Positions 26,304-37,200 of a DNA stretch of 64,000 bases are shown in pieces. Where the stretch lies: NCBI RefSeq assembly GCF_000612725.1, contig NZ_HG964450.1, forward strand, positions 976,712-1,040,711. The letters run 5' to 3'. Under the pieces are notes generated by a model. The model made no database searches and was not told where the DNA came from. It was given only the letters and a program-made list of their open reading frames with translations. The DNA is from Mycolicibacterium austroafricanum. Lineage in GTDB: Bacteria; Actinomycetota; Actinomycetes; Mycobacteriales; Mycobacteriaceae. The position numbers and the translations under genes are program-made. Within the stretch, counting starts at the first letter, position 1. Each line of letters begins with the position of its first letter.

Positions 26304-28021
26304 GCGTCCAAGCGAACGAACTGGTCCTGCCGGTACTGCTCCACGCACGCGGCACGACGGATCTTGCCGCTCGTCGTCGTCGGAATCGACCCGGATGGCA
26401 CCAGCACCAGGTCCTCGACGTTCAGGCCGTGCGCATTCGAGATCGCAGCGGTGACATCGCTCTTGACCTCACTGAGTTCGCCGAGGTGAGCGGGCTTCTT
26501 GAGTTCGATGACGGTGACCAGCTTCTCGGTGCTGTTCACCGGGATGGAGATCGCCGCGACCCGGCCCCGGGTGATCTCCTGCACCGTCGCCTCGATGTCC
26601 TCGGGATAATGGTTACGCCCCCGGATGATCAACAGATCCTTGATCCGGCCGACGATGAACAACTCACCCCCGTCGATGAAGCCGAGGTCCCCGGTACGCA
26701 GCCAAGGCCCGTCCGGCACACCCGGCGCAGGATCGACAAGTGTTGCGCCGAAACAGCTCTGGTCTTCGGAGGGTTTGTTCCAGTAGCCGGCGGCGACGTT
26801 CTCACCGTGCACCCAGATCTCCCCGATGACATCCGAAGGACATTCGCGGTGAGTATCGCCGTCGACGATCCGCAGCAACGGCGATTGCGGCACTTTGTAT
26901 TTGACGAGCGCGGTGCCCTTGCCGGCAGCGCACGGTTGAACGCGGCCCGCGGCCAGTCCCTCGGTGTCGAAGTGCGCCGCCGGCGACGATTCGCTCCAGA
27001 CGCCCGACGCGACGAACACCGTCGCCTCGGCGAGACCGTAGGACGGACGCATCATGTGATCTTGAAAATTGAAGTGCGCGAACCGATCCACGAATCGATG
27101 CAATGTGGCCGGCTCCACCCTCTCGGCACCGCTGATGATGCCGACCACGCCACCGAGGTCGAGCCCGGCCAGATCGGCGTCGGTGGTCTTGCGGGCGGCC
27201 AGATCGAACGCAAAATTCGGCGCCGACGACCACGCATGCGGATTCTCGGCCAGCGCACGCATCCAGCGGGAGGGCTTCTCCAGGAACGACACCGGGCTCA
27301 TCAGCTCGGCGCGGCGGCCGCACAGAATCGGTGCGCAGACCCCCAGCACCAGCCCCATGTCGTGGTAGAAGGGCAGCCACGACACCAGCGTGGCGTCCGG
27401 CGGCAGCGGTTTCTCCGCGAAGAAGCTGCGCATCAGCTGTTCGAAGTTCACGGTGAGGTTGCGGTGCGAGAGCATGACGCCGGCCGGCAGCCGCGTCGAA
27501 CCCGAGCTGTACTGCAGGTACGCGATGCTCGGCAGATCAGCCGGCTCCAGGCTCAGCCCGCCCCCGGCGTCCAGATCCAACGCGTCGACCTCGACAATCG
27601 TCGGCGCGGCATCCAGACGCGACGAGGCGACGTAGTCGCCGACGTCATTGGCCGTCGCGGACGTCGTGAGAACCACCGACGGCTCGGTGTCGTGGAGGAC
27701 CGCGCCCACTCGGTCGTGACCGGAACCGGGATGAGGCAGGGGCAGCGGCACCGCGACGAGTCCGGCCTGCATGGATCCCAGGAACGCCAGGATGTACTCC
27801 AGGCCCTGCGGGGCCAGGATCAGTGCCCGGTCCCCGACCGCCCCGTGCCTGCGGATCTCGCGGGCCAGGTTCAGCGTCCGGATCGACAGCTGCGACCAGG
27901 TGAGGGTCTGCCGGACACCCGCCGGGTCGACGGCGTAATCGGTGAACGTGAAGGCGACGTCGCCGGGGCGCATGCTGGCGCGCCCGTGCAGCATCGACAG
28001 GATCGACGACTGGGACGTCAT
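26300..28021 (-). CDS. fadD23: Fatty-acyl-AMP ligase (FAAL), TPP-locus type
   Basis: The 573-residue protein is an adenylate-forming enzyme with A3 motif YLQYSSGSTRLPAGVMLSHR, A5-like PSYGLAEATVFVAS, A7 RTGDLGFIDGGELFIVGR and A8 KDLLIIRGRNHYPEDIE. The layout and length fit FAALs, which activate a fatty acid as acyl-AMP and load it onto a polyketide synthase without making acyl-CoA. Position in a pks-papA-mmpL-fadD cluster identifies it with the TPP-locus fadD23 of M. smegmatis. It would supply the starter acid for the PKS at 34260. It lies 92 bp after the mmpL stop on the same strand. Confidence 0.85.
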   Translation of the reverse strand: MTSQSSILSMLHGRASMRPGDVAFTFTDYAVDPAGVRQTLTWSQLSIRTLNLAREIRRHGAVGDRALILAPQGLEYILAFLGSMQAGLVAVPLPLPHPGSGHDRVGAVLHDTEPSVVLTTSATANDVGDYVASSRLDAAPTIVEVDALDLDAGGGLSLEPADLPSIAYLQYSSGSTRLPAGVMLSHRNLTVNFEQLMRSFFAEKPLPPDATLVSWLPFYHDMGLVLGVCAPILCGRRAELMSPVSFLEKPSRWMRALAENPHAWSSAPNFAFDLAARKTTDADLAGLDLGGVVGIISGAERVEPATLHRFVDRFAHFNFQDHMMRPSYGLAEATVFVASGVWSESSPAAHFDTEGLAAGRVQPCAAGKGTALVKYKVPQSPLLRIVDGDTHRECPSDVIGEIWVHGENVAAGYWNKPSEDQSCFGATLVDPAPGVPDGPWLRTGDLGFIDGGELFIVGRIKDLLIIRGRNHYPEDIEATVQEITRGRVAAISIPVNSTEKLVTVIELKKPAHLGELSEVKSDVTAAISNAHGLNVEDLVLVPSGSIPTTTSGKIRRAACVEQYRQDQFVRLDA

Positions 28022-28113
28022 GTCATGTCCGTATCGACGGGTCGAACTGGTTCAGCGTGGCCTCCGGGATCGCGATAACCGCCCAAGCGGGGCTCAATCA
28101 TATGCGCGCCCAC

Positions 28114-31100
28114 CTAACCGCTGCCTGCCGATTCCACCGCCCGCGGCGCCGCCTGCTGCGGCCCGACCTTGGACGGCCACCAGTTCGCCCGCCCGACCAA
28201 CGCGGCGATGGCGGGCACCGTGATGGTGCGCACCACGAAGGTGTCCAGCAGGATCCCCACGCCGATCACGAAACCGCCCTGCACCACGATCCCGATGCTG
28301 GAGAACAACAGACCCGCCATCGAGGCAGCGAAGATCAGGCCCGCCGCGGTGATCACACCACCCGTCGAACCCAGCGTGCGGATGACGCCGTAGCGGACGC
28401 TGTGCGGGGATTCGTCGCGCAGTCGCGACACGAAGAGCATGTTGTAGTCGGCACCGACGGCGACCAGCACCACGAACGCCAGCGGCGGCACGCTCCAGTG
28501 CAGTTGCTGACCGAGAAGCAGTTGGAAGGTCAGGACACCGATACCGATGGCCGCGAAATAGGAGACCACCACCGAGCCGACCAGGTAGAGGGGTGCGACG
28601 AGGGAACGCAGCAGCACGCTCAACGTCACCAGCACCACGATCAGGGCCGCGATGATGATGAACCGGATGTCGCGCTCGTAGTAGTCGCGCGTGTCCCGTA
28701 GCGCGGCGGGAAAGCCGCCCATCGATATCGAGGCGTCGGCGAGCGAGGTGTTGGGTTGGGCGCCCCTGGCGATGTCGTTGATCACGTTGACCTGATCCAT
28801 CGCCTCGGGGCTGAACGGGTTGAGGCGGGTCTGCACCAGATACCGCACCGAGTGGCCGTCCGGCGAGATGAACGCCTCGGCGGCCTTCTGGAACTCCACT
28901 GCGTTCAGCACCTCGGCCGGGATGCTGAACCCCGCCATGTTCGCGCTCGCCGCGTCGTGCCGCATCGTCAGGAGAAATGCCGCGGCCTGGTTAAGGCCAT
29001 CCGCCATTACTCTGACCTGCTCGACCAGTTGGTCGACTCCGCCCGCCACCTGCCGGCTGCCGCTAGCGAGCCGGTCGGTGCCCTGCCGGATGTCGCGCAG
29101 GCTCGTCTGCGCGCCGCCCGGCGAATCCAGACCCAGCTCGTCGACGGCCTTGACGATGTTGGTCATCGCCGCGTTCAGTGTCTTGACCGTCGAGTTCAGC
29201 GACTGCGTGTCGTCGAGGCCCTCCAGTTCGCCGGCCAGCGTGTTGATCCGTTCCAGCCGTCCGTCCGCACGCGCGTCCATCAGGCGCTCGAACTGCATGC
29301 GGGTGTTGACGCACGACGGATTCGCGTCGCAGACCGCGTTGCCGTGCAACGCCGCCAGGACGGGCCCGATCCAGCCGAACATGTCCCGCACCGCGGCGAA
29401 ACTGATGCCCATCGACAGGCCGAGTTCGTTGACGCTCTGGACCAGCTTGGCCGCGGTCTCGACGTCGCGTACCAACCTGTCGCCGCCGTACTCGACGCGC
29501 ACCCTGGTGACCGCGTCCAGCAGCGTCTGCAGGCTGGGCGCGATCTTGTTGACCTGCGCCCGCACGTCGACGAGGGTGTCGGCCAACGTGTCGGCCCCGG
29601 TGGTCAATTCGTCGAGGTCGTCGTCGCGCGCCCCGATCTGGGCGGACCCGGCGGCCAGCCGGTCACCGACGAGGCCGGCCTGGAACGTGGCGCGGAACTC
29701 CCGCGGCACCTCCCCCAGCGGCCTGGTGACGCCACTGACCAGGGAGATGTCCGGCAGCTGGGCGATCCGCGAAGCCATCTGCTCCAGGTCCGCGAGGGCC
29801 TGCGGGCTGCGCAGGTCACGTGGGGACTGGACGAGGATGTACTGCGGAATGGACTGGCTGATCGGGAAATGGCGTTCCAGCGCGGCGTAACCGACGGAAC
29901 TCGGCGCCGACGCCGCCACGGCTTTGCGGTCGTCATAGTTGAAGGTCGCAAAGGCCGCGCAGCCGGCCAGCAGGATCAGCACCAGCACACTGGCCACCAG
30001 ATGCGGCACCGGCCGGCGCACGATGCGGATGCCCGAACGTCTCCAGAACCGGGCGGTCAGTTCGCGTCGCGGCTTGACCCAACCGCGCGGCCCGGCGAGC
30101 ACCAGGATTGCCGGCAGCAGGGTCATTCCGGCCAGGAACGCGACGCCGATGCCGATCGCCGACGAGACCCCGATCGTCCTGAACACCCCCATCTGGGCGA
30201 AGCTCATGACGAGAAAGGTGACGCCCACGGTGGCCGCGGATGCGGTGATCACCTTCCCGATCGAGATCATCGCCGCCCGGACCGCGTCGTCGAAGTCGGC
30301 GCCGGACCGCAGATAGTCGTGATATCGGCTGATCAGGAAGACCGCGTAGTCGGTGCCGGCACCGGCCATGATCGCGCTCAGGAACACGATCGACTGATTG
30401 GAGACGCCCGAGCCGGACAGCTGCGAGTATCCGGCCACCACGGCCTGCGCGATCACCAGCGACGACCCGATCGTCACCAGCGGCAGCAGCATCGTCACCG
30501 CACTGCGATACACCAGCAGCAGCACGCCGAGCACCAGGACGGCGATCGCGATCTCGATGGGCAGGCGGTCCTGCTCGCCGGCGACGGTGAGATCGGCGAC
30601 GGTGGCGGCGGGACCCGTCAGATACACCTGCAGTGGACCGTCACCGAGGTGGTGTTTGACGACGTCGGAAACCCGGTTGAACGAGTCGAAGGCCCGCGGG
30701 GTGCCCAGCTCCCCCTCGAGGCTGACCGGAAGCACCCAGGTCGTCTTGTCCTCGCTGGTCAGGAACTGACGCAGTTGTGGTGTGCTGACGAAGTCCTGAA
30801 CGGACACGACGTCCGTGACGTCGTCGCGTAGGGCGTCCACCACCTTGCGGTACGTGGCTTCGTCGGCCGGCTCGAGCCCGGTCTCGTTGATGAACGCAAC
30901 CAGCAGAAGGTTGTCGTTGCTCGTTTCCTGGAACGCCTCGGCCATCTTCGCAGCGGTGACGCTCGACGGCGCATCGCTCGGCAGGATGACGAGCGGGTGC
31001 TTCTGTGCCATCTCGCCGAGGGACGGGAAGGACAGCGGGAGCGCGACGGCCATCGCGACCCAGACGGCGATCACCGCCCAGGGCCACCGCACCACGAGAT

Positions 31101-31116
31101 CCGCTAGCCGCCGCAT
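28114..31116 (-). CDS. mmpL10: MmpL-family RND lipid transporter
   Basis: The 1000-residue protein has the MmpL layout: N-terminal MRRLADLVVRWPWAVIAVWVA helix, two large periplasmic domains and two 5-6 helix bundles. The proton-relay Asp-Tyr pairs are present: D256-Y257 in GAGTDYAVFLISRYHD and D890-Y891 in GADYNMLFVSRLRDES. The second periplasmic loop carries a long helical hairpin region. In the TPP locus MmpL10 moves diacyltrehalose across the inner membrane for further acylation. The gene begins 27 bp after the papA stop in the same operon, so the IS insertion in papA could be polar on it. Confidence 0.92.
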   Translation of the reverse strand: MRRLADLVVRWPWAVIAVWVAMAVALPLSFPSLGEMAQKHPLVILPSDAPSSVTAAKMAEAFQETSNDNLLLVAFINETGLEPADEATYRKVVDALRDDVTDVVSVQDFVSTPQLRQFLTSEDKTTWVLPVSLEGELGTPRAFDSFNRVSDVVKHHLGDGPLQVYLTGPAATVADLTVAGEQDRLPIEIAIAVLVLGVLLLVYRSAVTMLLPLVTIGSSLVIAQAVVAGYSQLSGSGVSNQSIVFLSAIMAGAGTDYAVFLISRYHDYLRSGADFDDAVRAAMISIGKVITASAATVGVTFLVMSFAQMGVFRTIGVSSAIGIGVAFLAGMTLLPAILVLAGPRGWVKPRRELTARFWRRSGIRIVRRPVPHLVASVLVLILLAGCAAFATFNYDDRKAVAASAPSSVGYAALERHFPISQSIPQYILVQSPRDLRSPQALADLEQMASRIAQLPDISLVSGVTRPLGEVPREFRATFQAGLVGDRLAAGSAQIGARDDDLDELTTGADTLADTLVDVRAQVNKIAPSLQTLLDAVTRVRVEYGGDRLVRDVETAAKLVQSVNELGLSMGISFAAVRDMFGWIGPVLAALHGNAVCDANPSCVNTRMQFERLMDARADGRLERINTLAGELEGLDDTQSLNSTVKTLNAAMTNIVKAVDELGLDSPGGAQTSLRDIRQGTDRLASGSRQVAGGVDQLVEQVRVMADGLNQAAAFLLTMRHDAASANMAGFSIPAEVLNAVEFQKAAEAFISPDGHSVRYLVQTRLNPFSPEAMDQVNVINDIARGAQPNTSLADASISMGGFPAALRDTRDYYERDIRFIIIAALIVVLVTLSVLLRSLVAPLYLVGSVVVSYFAAIGIGVLTFQLLLGQQLHWSVPPLAFVVLVAVGADYNMLFVSRLRDESPHSVRYGVIRTLGSTGGVITAAGLIFAASMAGLLFSSIGIVVQGGFVIGVGILLDTFVVRTITVPAIAALVGRANWWPSKVGPQQAAPRAVESAGSG

Positions 31117-31143
31117 ACTGCCCTCACCCCTCGCCGCGCCACG

Positions 31144-31649
31144 CTATGCGACGAGCCCCCAGGTGCCGCTGTCGGCGACCAACCCGGCCACCGACTTCAT
31201 GACCTTCATATAGCGCGTCACCGATTTCTTGGCGACCGGATTGTCGGGATGCATGATCGCCATCACCGTGCCTTCGCCATACCGGAATATGTAAATGGTG
31301 AGCTGATAGGAGAAACGACCGTCCGGGTAGATACCGATGTTGTTCGCCAGACCCATGTCTGCGGCGGCGAGAATGGCGTTGAGCGGAGCCGCGCCGCCGT
31401 GGAAGAAATTCGACACCGGGAAATTCGGCCGCGGCCAACTCAACCACGGCGCCAACTCCAGTACCCGGTAGTACGGCACTTTCGCCATAAACAGATTCGA
31501 ATCGAACGACGCCTGCGCTGCCCACGCGGCATCGGCGAAGGAGGTCGCACCGATCGGCACGGTGATCGGGATCAGACCGGTGAACCAACCCTGGGTCATG
31601 AAATTGTCCGAGGCGGAGCGGGAATCCCTGGGAGTGAGCCCGTAATACG
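31144..31649 (-). pseudogene. papA3: 3' fragment of papA (acyltransferase) cut by ISL3-family insertion
   Basis: This fragment encodes the C-terminal ~165 residues of a PapA protein (YYGLTPRDSRSASDNFMTQG; WFTGLIPITVPIGATSFADA; MGLANNIGIYPDGRFSYQLT). It begins at the 8-bp target duplication next to the IS. Joined to the 5' fragment after deleting the IS and one duplication, it restores an uninterrupted frame of 473 residues, normal for PapA. It has no start codon or promoter of its own except any supplied by the IS. Confidence 0.9.
31642..31649. repeat. 8-bp target site duplication, left copy
   Basis: GTAATACG immediately precedes the left end of the element (GGCTCTTCGCAG). The identical octamer follows the right end at 33106-33113. 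Confidence 0.92.
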
Positions 31650-33105
31650 GGCTCTTCGCAGTTAGCAGTGGCATTGGTGCCGGCTGGGTGTGACTCGCCG
31701 CGATCGGCGGGTGCAGGCCCACCGTACGCGGCGGCGTTGGTTGTCGGGGTTGCGGAATCCGAAGGCGATGCGCCCGACGTGCTTGACGATGCGGTTGTAG
31801 CCCTCGCTGCGAGCGTTGGTCAGCCCGGTTTGCAGGGCGGCGATGATCGGGGCCTGCCAGGTCTCGATGGTGCGGGCGAATCGGATGACCTCGGGCACCT
31901 TGCAGGCCGCGCAGAAGCGGTAGAACCGGTCTAGCGCGGCGGCGATGTCGTAGCGCAGCCCTCCTCGGTCGGCACAGGAAAGCAGTTCGCGCAGCAGTTC
32001 TTTGGCGATCCACGCCGCAGCGATGTCCTCGTTCGGATCAGCGCTCAGCAGCTTGGCGAACAGGTTGCTGCGCTGGTCTGCGGTGAGCCGCTCAGCACCG
32101 CGCAGCAGCCGGCGGCGGTTGATCCACTCGACGTCGGCCTTGCGACCGCGTCGGCCCCGCTGGGCCCAGGTGACCCGGCGGCGCACCGCGTCGAGCATGT
32201 CGTTGGCCTTCTTGACCAAATGGAACCGGTCGGCGATCACGATCGCCTGCGGCAACGCCTCGCGGGCGACCCGGGCGTAGGCGGGTGAGAGATCGATGGC
32301 CACGTGGGTGATCTGCGCCTTCCAGGTGGGGTCCTGGGTCGCCAGCCAGTCGATCACCGCCCCGGAGTTTCTGCCGTTGACCTGGGTCAGCAGGCCCTGA
32401 TCGCCGGTGACGTCGACCAGGCCGGTGTCCCAGCGATCCACCCACACCCTCCGGCCGAGCGCCGGGTCGTGCTCCCATTTGGCTTTGCCGCGGCGGGTCT
32501 CGTCGATGCCGAGCACCGCAACCGGCTCCAGCTCGACCTCCAAGGCCTCCTCGGCGACGGTGATGACGTGGTCATGCACGGTGTGCCAGCCGCAGCCGTA
32601 CTGCCCGGCTACCGCAGCCACGGAGCGGTCCTCGTCGAGCACCGCGCTGGCCATCGACGCCTTGGCCCGCGGGGTAACCCGCGCTCGCGCCGGAACGCCA
32701 GGCACCGACTCGGTGAACACCTTGCGCTCGCAGACCATGCTGGGGCACAACCACTTTCGCTTACGCCAGCGCAGCACCGGACGATCCGGGCCGACCTGCA
32801 CATCACGCGGGCCGGTGTACACCCAGCCCTTCGACCTGCTGGAGCGCTCCCCACACGCGGGGCAGATCCCAACCCACTCCGGGGCGGTCAGTACATGCAC
32901 CAACCGGGTACCGTCCTCGAGGCGCTGCACCGACTCGACGACCACACCGTCGAGATCGAGCAGCAATGAACTACCGTCAACCATGCCCGCGTTCCTTGTC
33001 CTGGATGCCTGAGAACACCCAGCTCACAGGGGCGCGGGCCCCTAATCAATCACCGACACGACACGATGTCGGACAACACCAGACCCCTATCAAGTGCGAA
33101 GAGCC
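31650..33105 (-). mobile_element. Complete ISL3-family insertion sequence in papA
   Basis: The 1456-bp element is bounded by terminal inverted repeats GGCTCTTCGCA(G/C)TT (31650-31663 and, reversed, 33092-33105) and flanked by the 8-bp duplication GTAATACG, the target length usual for ISL3. It encodes one transposase whose stop lies inside the left inverted repeat. Intact ends, exact duplications and an open transposase frame indicate a recent insertion. It is oriented along the papA-mmpL-fadD transcription direction. Confidence 0.95.
31662..32984 (-). CDS. ISL3-family transposase
   Basis: The 440-residue protein has an N-terminal zinc-finger-like region (GICPACGERSSRSKGWVYTG; KWLCPSMVCERKVF), a helix-turn-helix (VAAVAGQYGCGWHTVHDHV) and a DDE catalytic core with AVLGIDETRRGKAKWE, VAIDLSPAYARVAREALPQA, VIADRFHLVKKANDMLD and TGLTNARSEGYNRIVKHVGR, the last supplying the Glu. 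The reading frame is intact from ATG 32984 to the stop within the inverted repeat, so the element is probably still mobile. Confidence 0.95.
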   Translation of the reverse strand: MVDGSSLLLDLDGVVVESVQRLEDGTRLVHVLTAPEWVGICPACGERSSRSKGWVYTGPRDVQVGPDRPVLRWRKRKWLCPSMVCERKVFTESVPGVPARARVTPRAKASMASAVLDEDRSVAAVAGQYGCGWHTVHDHVITVAEEALEVELEPVAVLGIDETRRGKAKWEHDPALGRRVWVDRWDTGLVDVTGDQGLLTQVNGRNSGAVIDWLATQDPTWKAQITHVAIDLSPAYARVAREALPQAIVIADRFHLVKKANDMLDAVRRRVTWAQRGRRGRKADVEWINRRRLLRGAERLTADQRSNLFAKLLSADPNEDIAAAWIAKELLRELLSCADRGGLRYDIAAALDRFYRFCAACKVPEVIRFARTIETWQAPIIAALQTGLTNARSEGYNRIVKHVGRIAFGFRNPDNQRRRVRWACTRRSRRVTPSRHQCHC

Positions 33106-33113
33106 GTAATACG
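33106..33113. repeat. 8-bp target site duplication, right copy
   Basis: GTAATACG directly follows the right inverted repeat (reversed GGCTCTTCGCAC) and equals the left copy at 31642-31649. On the coding strand it reads CGTATTAC, part of the papA codons for Thr-Tyr-Tyr. Confidence 0.92.
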
Positions 33114-34029
33114 TGAGGGCACCGGTCAGCTCGTGCTCCACCTGGGCGAGGCAGGCGAACAACCCGCCGACGAAGCGGGCGCCGGCCGCCGTGCACGCCG
33201 ATTCGAAGCGTTCCGTCTGCGCGGTGTCCATCAGGATTTCCGACGTCATGCAACTGCGGGTCGACTCCGCCGGATTGCCCAGCGGAAGCGGGAATTCCGG
33301 AAAGCCGCCGCCGCTGTTTTCGGCGAATTCGATCCACGCCCGCACCTCGGGCGAATCCTCGGTCAACTCCGAGGTGTGCGCGCGCTCGCGGACGCAGAAT
33401 TCGTCAAAGCTCCCGGCATCGGGAAGCGTGAGTGCCGCACCGCCGCCACTCAGCGCCGAATACATTCCGTTGGCTTCCATCATCGTCGTGCCGATCAATG
33501 TCGCGTCACCGTGCACATGATCCATGGAAGCGAAAAACGTGAAGTGGCCGTCATGCTGGATTACTCCGAAAGTGAAGCAGCCCCACTCCAGCGGGCTCGG
33601 TATGTCCACCACATGCGCGAATATCTCGTCGACCGTCATGTCGCCGTGTTCGATCGGGACGAATTCGATGTCGGCCGGATCGGCGATGGCGCGACGGAGA
33701 AACTCGCCCTCCTCGGTCCGCTCGAACCAGCTGCGGAAGGTGTCGTGCCGGCGCAGGTAGGCGTTCACGGCATGGTCCATCGCCGCGATGTCGCACTGTC
33801 CGGGCACTTCGCAGCTGGCGATGATCTGCCGGGAGAAGTTCAGCCCCGCGGTCGTCCGCTCCCAGTAGTTACGCAGATGCTGGCCCTGCATGTAGCTGAC
33901 CGGCACCGAACTGACCTGCGCCCGGCGCGCCGTCTCGACAGCGGCGGCGGTCGGGTGCCAGGAGGTGACAGAGCCCGGATTCAGCGACCATTCATCAAGT
34001 GCGCCAACCGTGATCTTGCCGATGCGCAA
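33106..34029 (-). pseudogene. papA3: 5' fragment of papA (acyltransferase) cut by ISL3-family insertion
   Basis: This fragment encodes the first ~308 residues of a polyketide-associated acyltransferase, including the catalytic HxxxD motif HVHGD (His171-Asp175). The open frame runs 20 codons into the IS and stops at 33046, giving a truncated protein. The start is TTG 34029, supported by GGGGGAGGA 7 nt upstream. PapA3 esterifies trehalose with the fatty acid or polyketide to make diacyltrehalose, so the loss should block TPP-type lipid synthesis unless another PapA compensates. The missing C-terminal domain forms half of the substrate channel in this fold. Confidence 0.92.
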
Positions 34030-34259
34030 TACTGGGTCCTCCCCCGTGTGGCCGTTCCTGATTCGGCGTCAGCCCGTTGCTGGATCAACATACCCTCGCT
34101 TCCTGGGCGGTCGCCCGGCGCTGGCTGAATCCCGCACAGCAACACCGCGCACACGGCAGGTGCGCATGCAATAGTGTCCGTCGGGGGAAGGTGGTCGCCG
34201 GGCGCGTCAGGCGTCGCACAGGACCATTTCTGACCGCTGATGTATGGGGAGGACAACGG
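34030..34259. promoter_or_regulatory. Divergent papA-pks intergenic region
   Basis: This 230-bp gap lies between the divergent papA (TTG 34029) and pks (ATG 34260) starts and must hold both promoters of the glycolipid locus. A TATGTT hexamer on the minus strand (34087-34092) is a possible -10 for the papA operon, and GGGGAGGA precedes the pks ATG by about 6 nt. No convincing palindrome was seen. Confidence 0.5.
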
Positions 34260-37200
34260 ATGGGATCCGCTGAACATCCGAACGGACCGGCCCCGCGTTT
34301 CGCCATCGTCGGCTACGCAGCGCGTTTCCCGGGCGCCCCGGATGCCGACGCGTTCTGGGACGTGCTGCGCGAAGGCCGCGACGCGATATCGGACGTCCCG
34401 AGGGACCGCTGGGATGCCGAGGAGTTCTTCGACCCGGAACCCGGCGCTCCCGGCAAGGTGGTGACCCGTCGTGCCGGTTTCGTCGATGACGTGACGGGGT
34501 TCGACGCGCCGTTCTTCGGCATGTCGACCCGCGAGGTCAGGATGATGGACCCCCAGCATCGGCTGTTGCTGGAGACGGCGTGGCGGGCGGTGGAACACTC
34601 CGGGACCGCGCCGACGGCCCTGGCCGGTAGCAACACCGGGGTGTTCGTCGGTCTGGCCACCCACGATTACCTCGGAATGGCCTCGGACGAACTGACCTAC
34701 CCCGAGATCGAGGCCTACATGGCCATCGGGACGTCGAACGCGGCGGCGGCGGGCCGGATCAGCTACCGGCTGGGGCTGCAGGGTCCCGCGGTCGCCGTCG
34801 ACACCGCGTGCAGCTCGTCGCTGGTGGCGATCCACCAGGCCTGCCAGGCGCTGCGCCTGGGCGAATGTGACCTCGCGCTGGCCGGCGGCGCGAACGTCCT
34901 GCTCACCCCGGCGACCATGATCACGTTCTCCAACGCGCACATGCTCGCACCCGACGGCCGGTGCAAGACGTTCGACGCGGCCGCCGACGGGTACGTGCGC
35001 GGTGAGGGCTGCGGCGTCATCGTCATCAAGCGTCTGGAGGACGCGGTCCGCGACGGTGACCGGATCCGCGCGGTGATCCGCGGCAGCTCGATCAACCAGG
35101 ACGGCGCATCGGGCGGCTTGACGGTTCCCAACGGCGTTGCCCAGCAACGTGTTATCGCCGATGCGCTGAAGCGTTCCGACCTCGAGCCCAAGGATGTCGG
35201 ATACCTGGAAGCCCATGGGACCGGGACCTCGCTGGGCGACCCGATCGAGGCGCAGGCCGCCGGTGCGGTGCTCGGCGCCGGACGTGAACCCAGCCGGCCG
35301 CTGTTGATCGGGTCGGCCAAGACGAACATCGGGCACCTGGAAGCGGCCGCCGGGATCGCGGGCGTCATCAAGGTCATCCTGTCGCTGGAGCACCGGACGC
35401 TGCCCAAGCACCTCAACTTCGAGAACCCGTCGCCGCACATTCCGTGGGACCGGCTCGCGGTGGAGGTGGTCAAGGAGACCATCCCCTGGGAGCGCGACGG
35501 CGGTCCCCGCATCGCGGGGGTCAGCTCGTTCGGGTTCGCCGGGACCAACGCGCACGTCATCCTCGAAGAAGCGCCCGAGCAGGCGGCGGCGCCCGGTCCG
35601 GTGCAGCAGCCCGACCGCCGCTTCAGCCTGCTGCCGCTGTCCGCGCGGACTCCCGCCGCCCTCACGCAGCTCGCCGGGCAGTACCGCGACTGGTGGACCG
35701 CTCACCCGGAGGCCACCCTGGCCGACGTGTGCTTCACCGCCGGCGCTGGGCGCGCCCATCTGGAACACCGGGCCGCGTTGGTGGTCAATTCCGCCGAGTC
35801 CGCCGTCGAACTGCTCGGTGCGCTCGCCGACGACCGCCCGGCGCCCGGCCTGGTTCGCGGCGAGTCGCATGACACACCGAAGACGGCGTGGCTCTTCACC
35901 GGCCAGGGTAGCCAGTACCCCGGGATGGCACGGGAGTTGTACGACACCGAGCCGGTGTTCGCCGAGACGCTGAACCGGTGCGCCGAGGCAGTGGCCGATG
36001 TTCTCGAAAAGCCCTTGCTCGACGTCATTTTCGATGCAGAGGCGGACGACGCCGAGAAGACCCTGCAGAACACCTGCTACGCGCAGCCCGCCCTGTTCGC
36101 CGTCGAGATGGGGTTGGCCCGTCTCTGGCAGTCCTGGGGTTTCGAACCCGACGTGGTGCTCGGGCACAGCGTCGGCCAGTATTCGGCGGCCTGCGTCGCG
36201 GGCGTGTTCAGCCTCACCGACGGCGCGCGGCTGATGGCCGAACGCGGGCGCCTGTTCGGAAGCCTGCCCGAAGGTGGCCGCATGGTCGCGGTGTTCACCA
36301 CCGCCGAGCGGGCCGAAGCCATGACCGACGAGTTCCCGAGCCTGTCGGTCGCCGCTTACAACGGCACCAACACCGTATTGTCCGGGCCCGCAGGGGATCT
36401 GGAGAAAGCGGTGGCCACGCTTTCGGCCGACGGTGTCCGGTGCGACTGGCTGGACACCAGCCACGCGTTCCACTCGGCGCTGCTGGACCCGATTCTCGAC
36501 GACTTCGAGTCGTATGCGAATCAGTTCGATTTCGCGGCGCCGCAACGGATCCTGATCGACAACCGCACCGGTACCGCGCTGGGCCGGAGCGTGCAGCTCG
36601 ATGGCACCTACTGGCGCAGACACGCACGTCAACCGGTGGAGTTCGCCAAGAGCGTACGCACCCTCGCCGAGATGAACTGCAAGCTTCTGGTGGAGATCGG
36701 GCCTCGACCGGTGCTGACCGCCGCGGCCCTTGGGGCATGGCCCGACCCCGCCACCGCGCCGAGGGTGATCGCGTCCCTGCGCCGAACCGCGGCCGACCAC
36801 CGGCAGATCACCGAAGCCGTCGCCGACGCATACGTGTTGGGCCACCTGCCCGAGTTCGGCGCGTTTCGAGACGCGGGCGCGCGAAAGCTGGACCTGCCCA
36901 CGTATCCGTTCGAGCACCGCCAGTACTGGTTCAGAGACAACCAGGATCCCGACGGGTCCGAGGCGCTGCAGCCGCGCACCCCGAGCACCGAGGCCGTCCG
37001 GCTCCTCGAGGACGGCCGCATCGAGGAGCTCGCGACACTGCTCGACGGCGCCGCCGGCGACCAGCAGACCCTGGACGTGCTGAGCAGGCTTGCCGCACAG
37101 CACAATCAGCAACGCAGCAGCCAATCGATCACGAACGACCGTTACGAGATCCGCTGGGAGCAGTCCGCGGCGGCGCTCTCGGGCGCGGAGACCGACGAGG

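Noticed and set aside
26207..28078. 623-codon plus-strand frame
   Set aside because: Antisense of the fadD gene; the minus-strand frame holds all ligase motifs.
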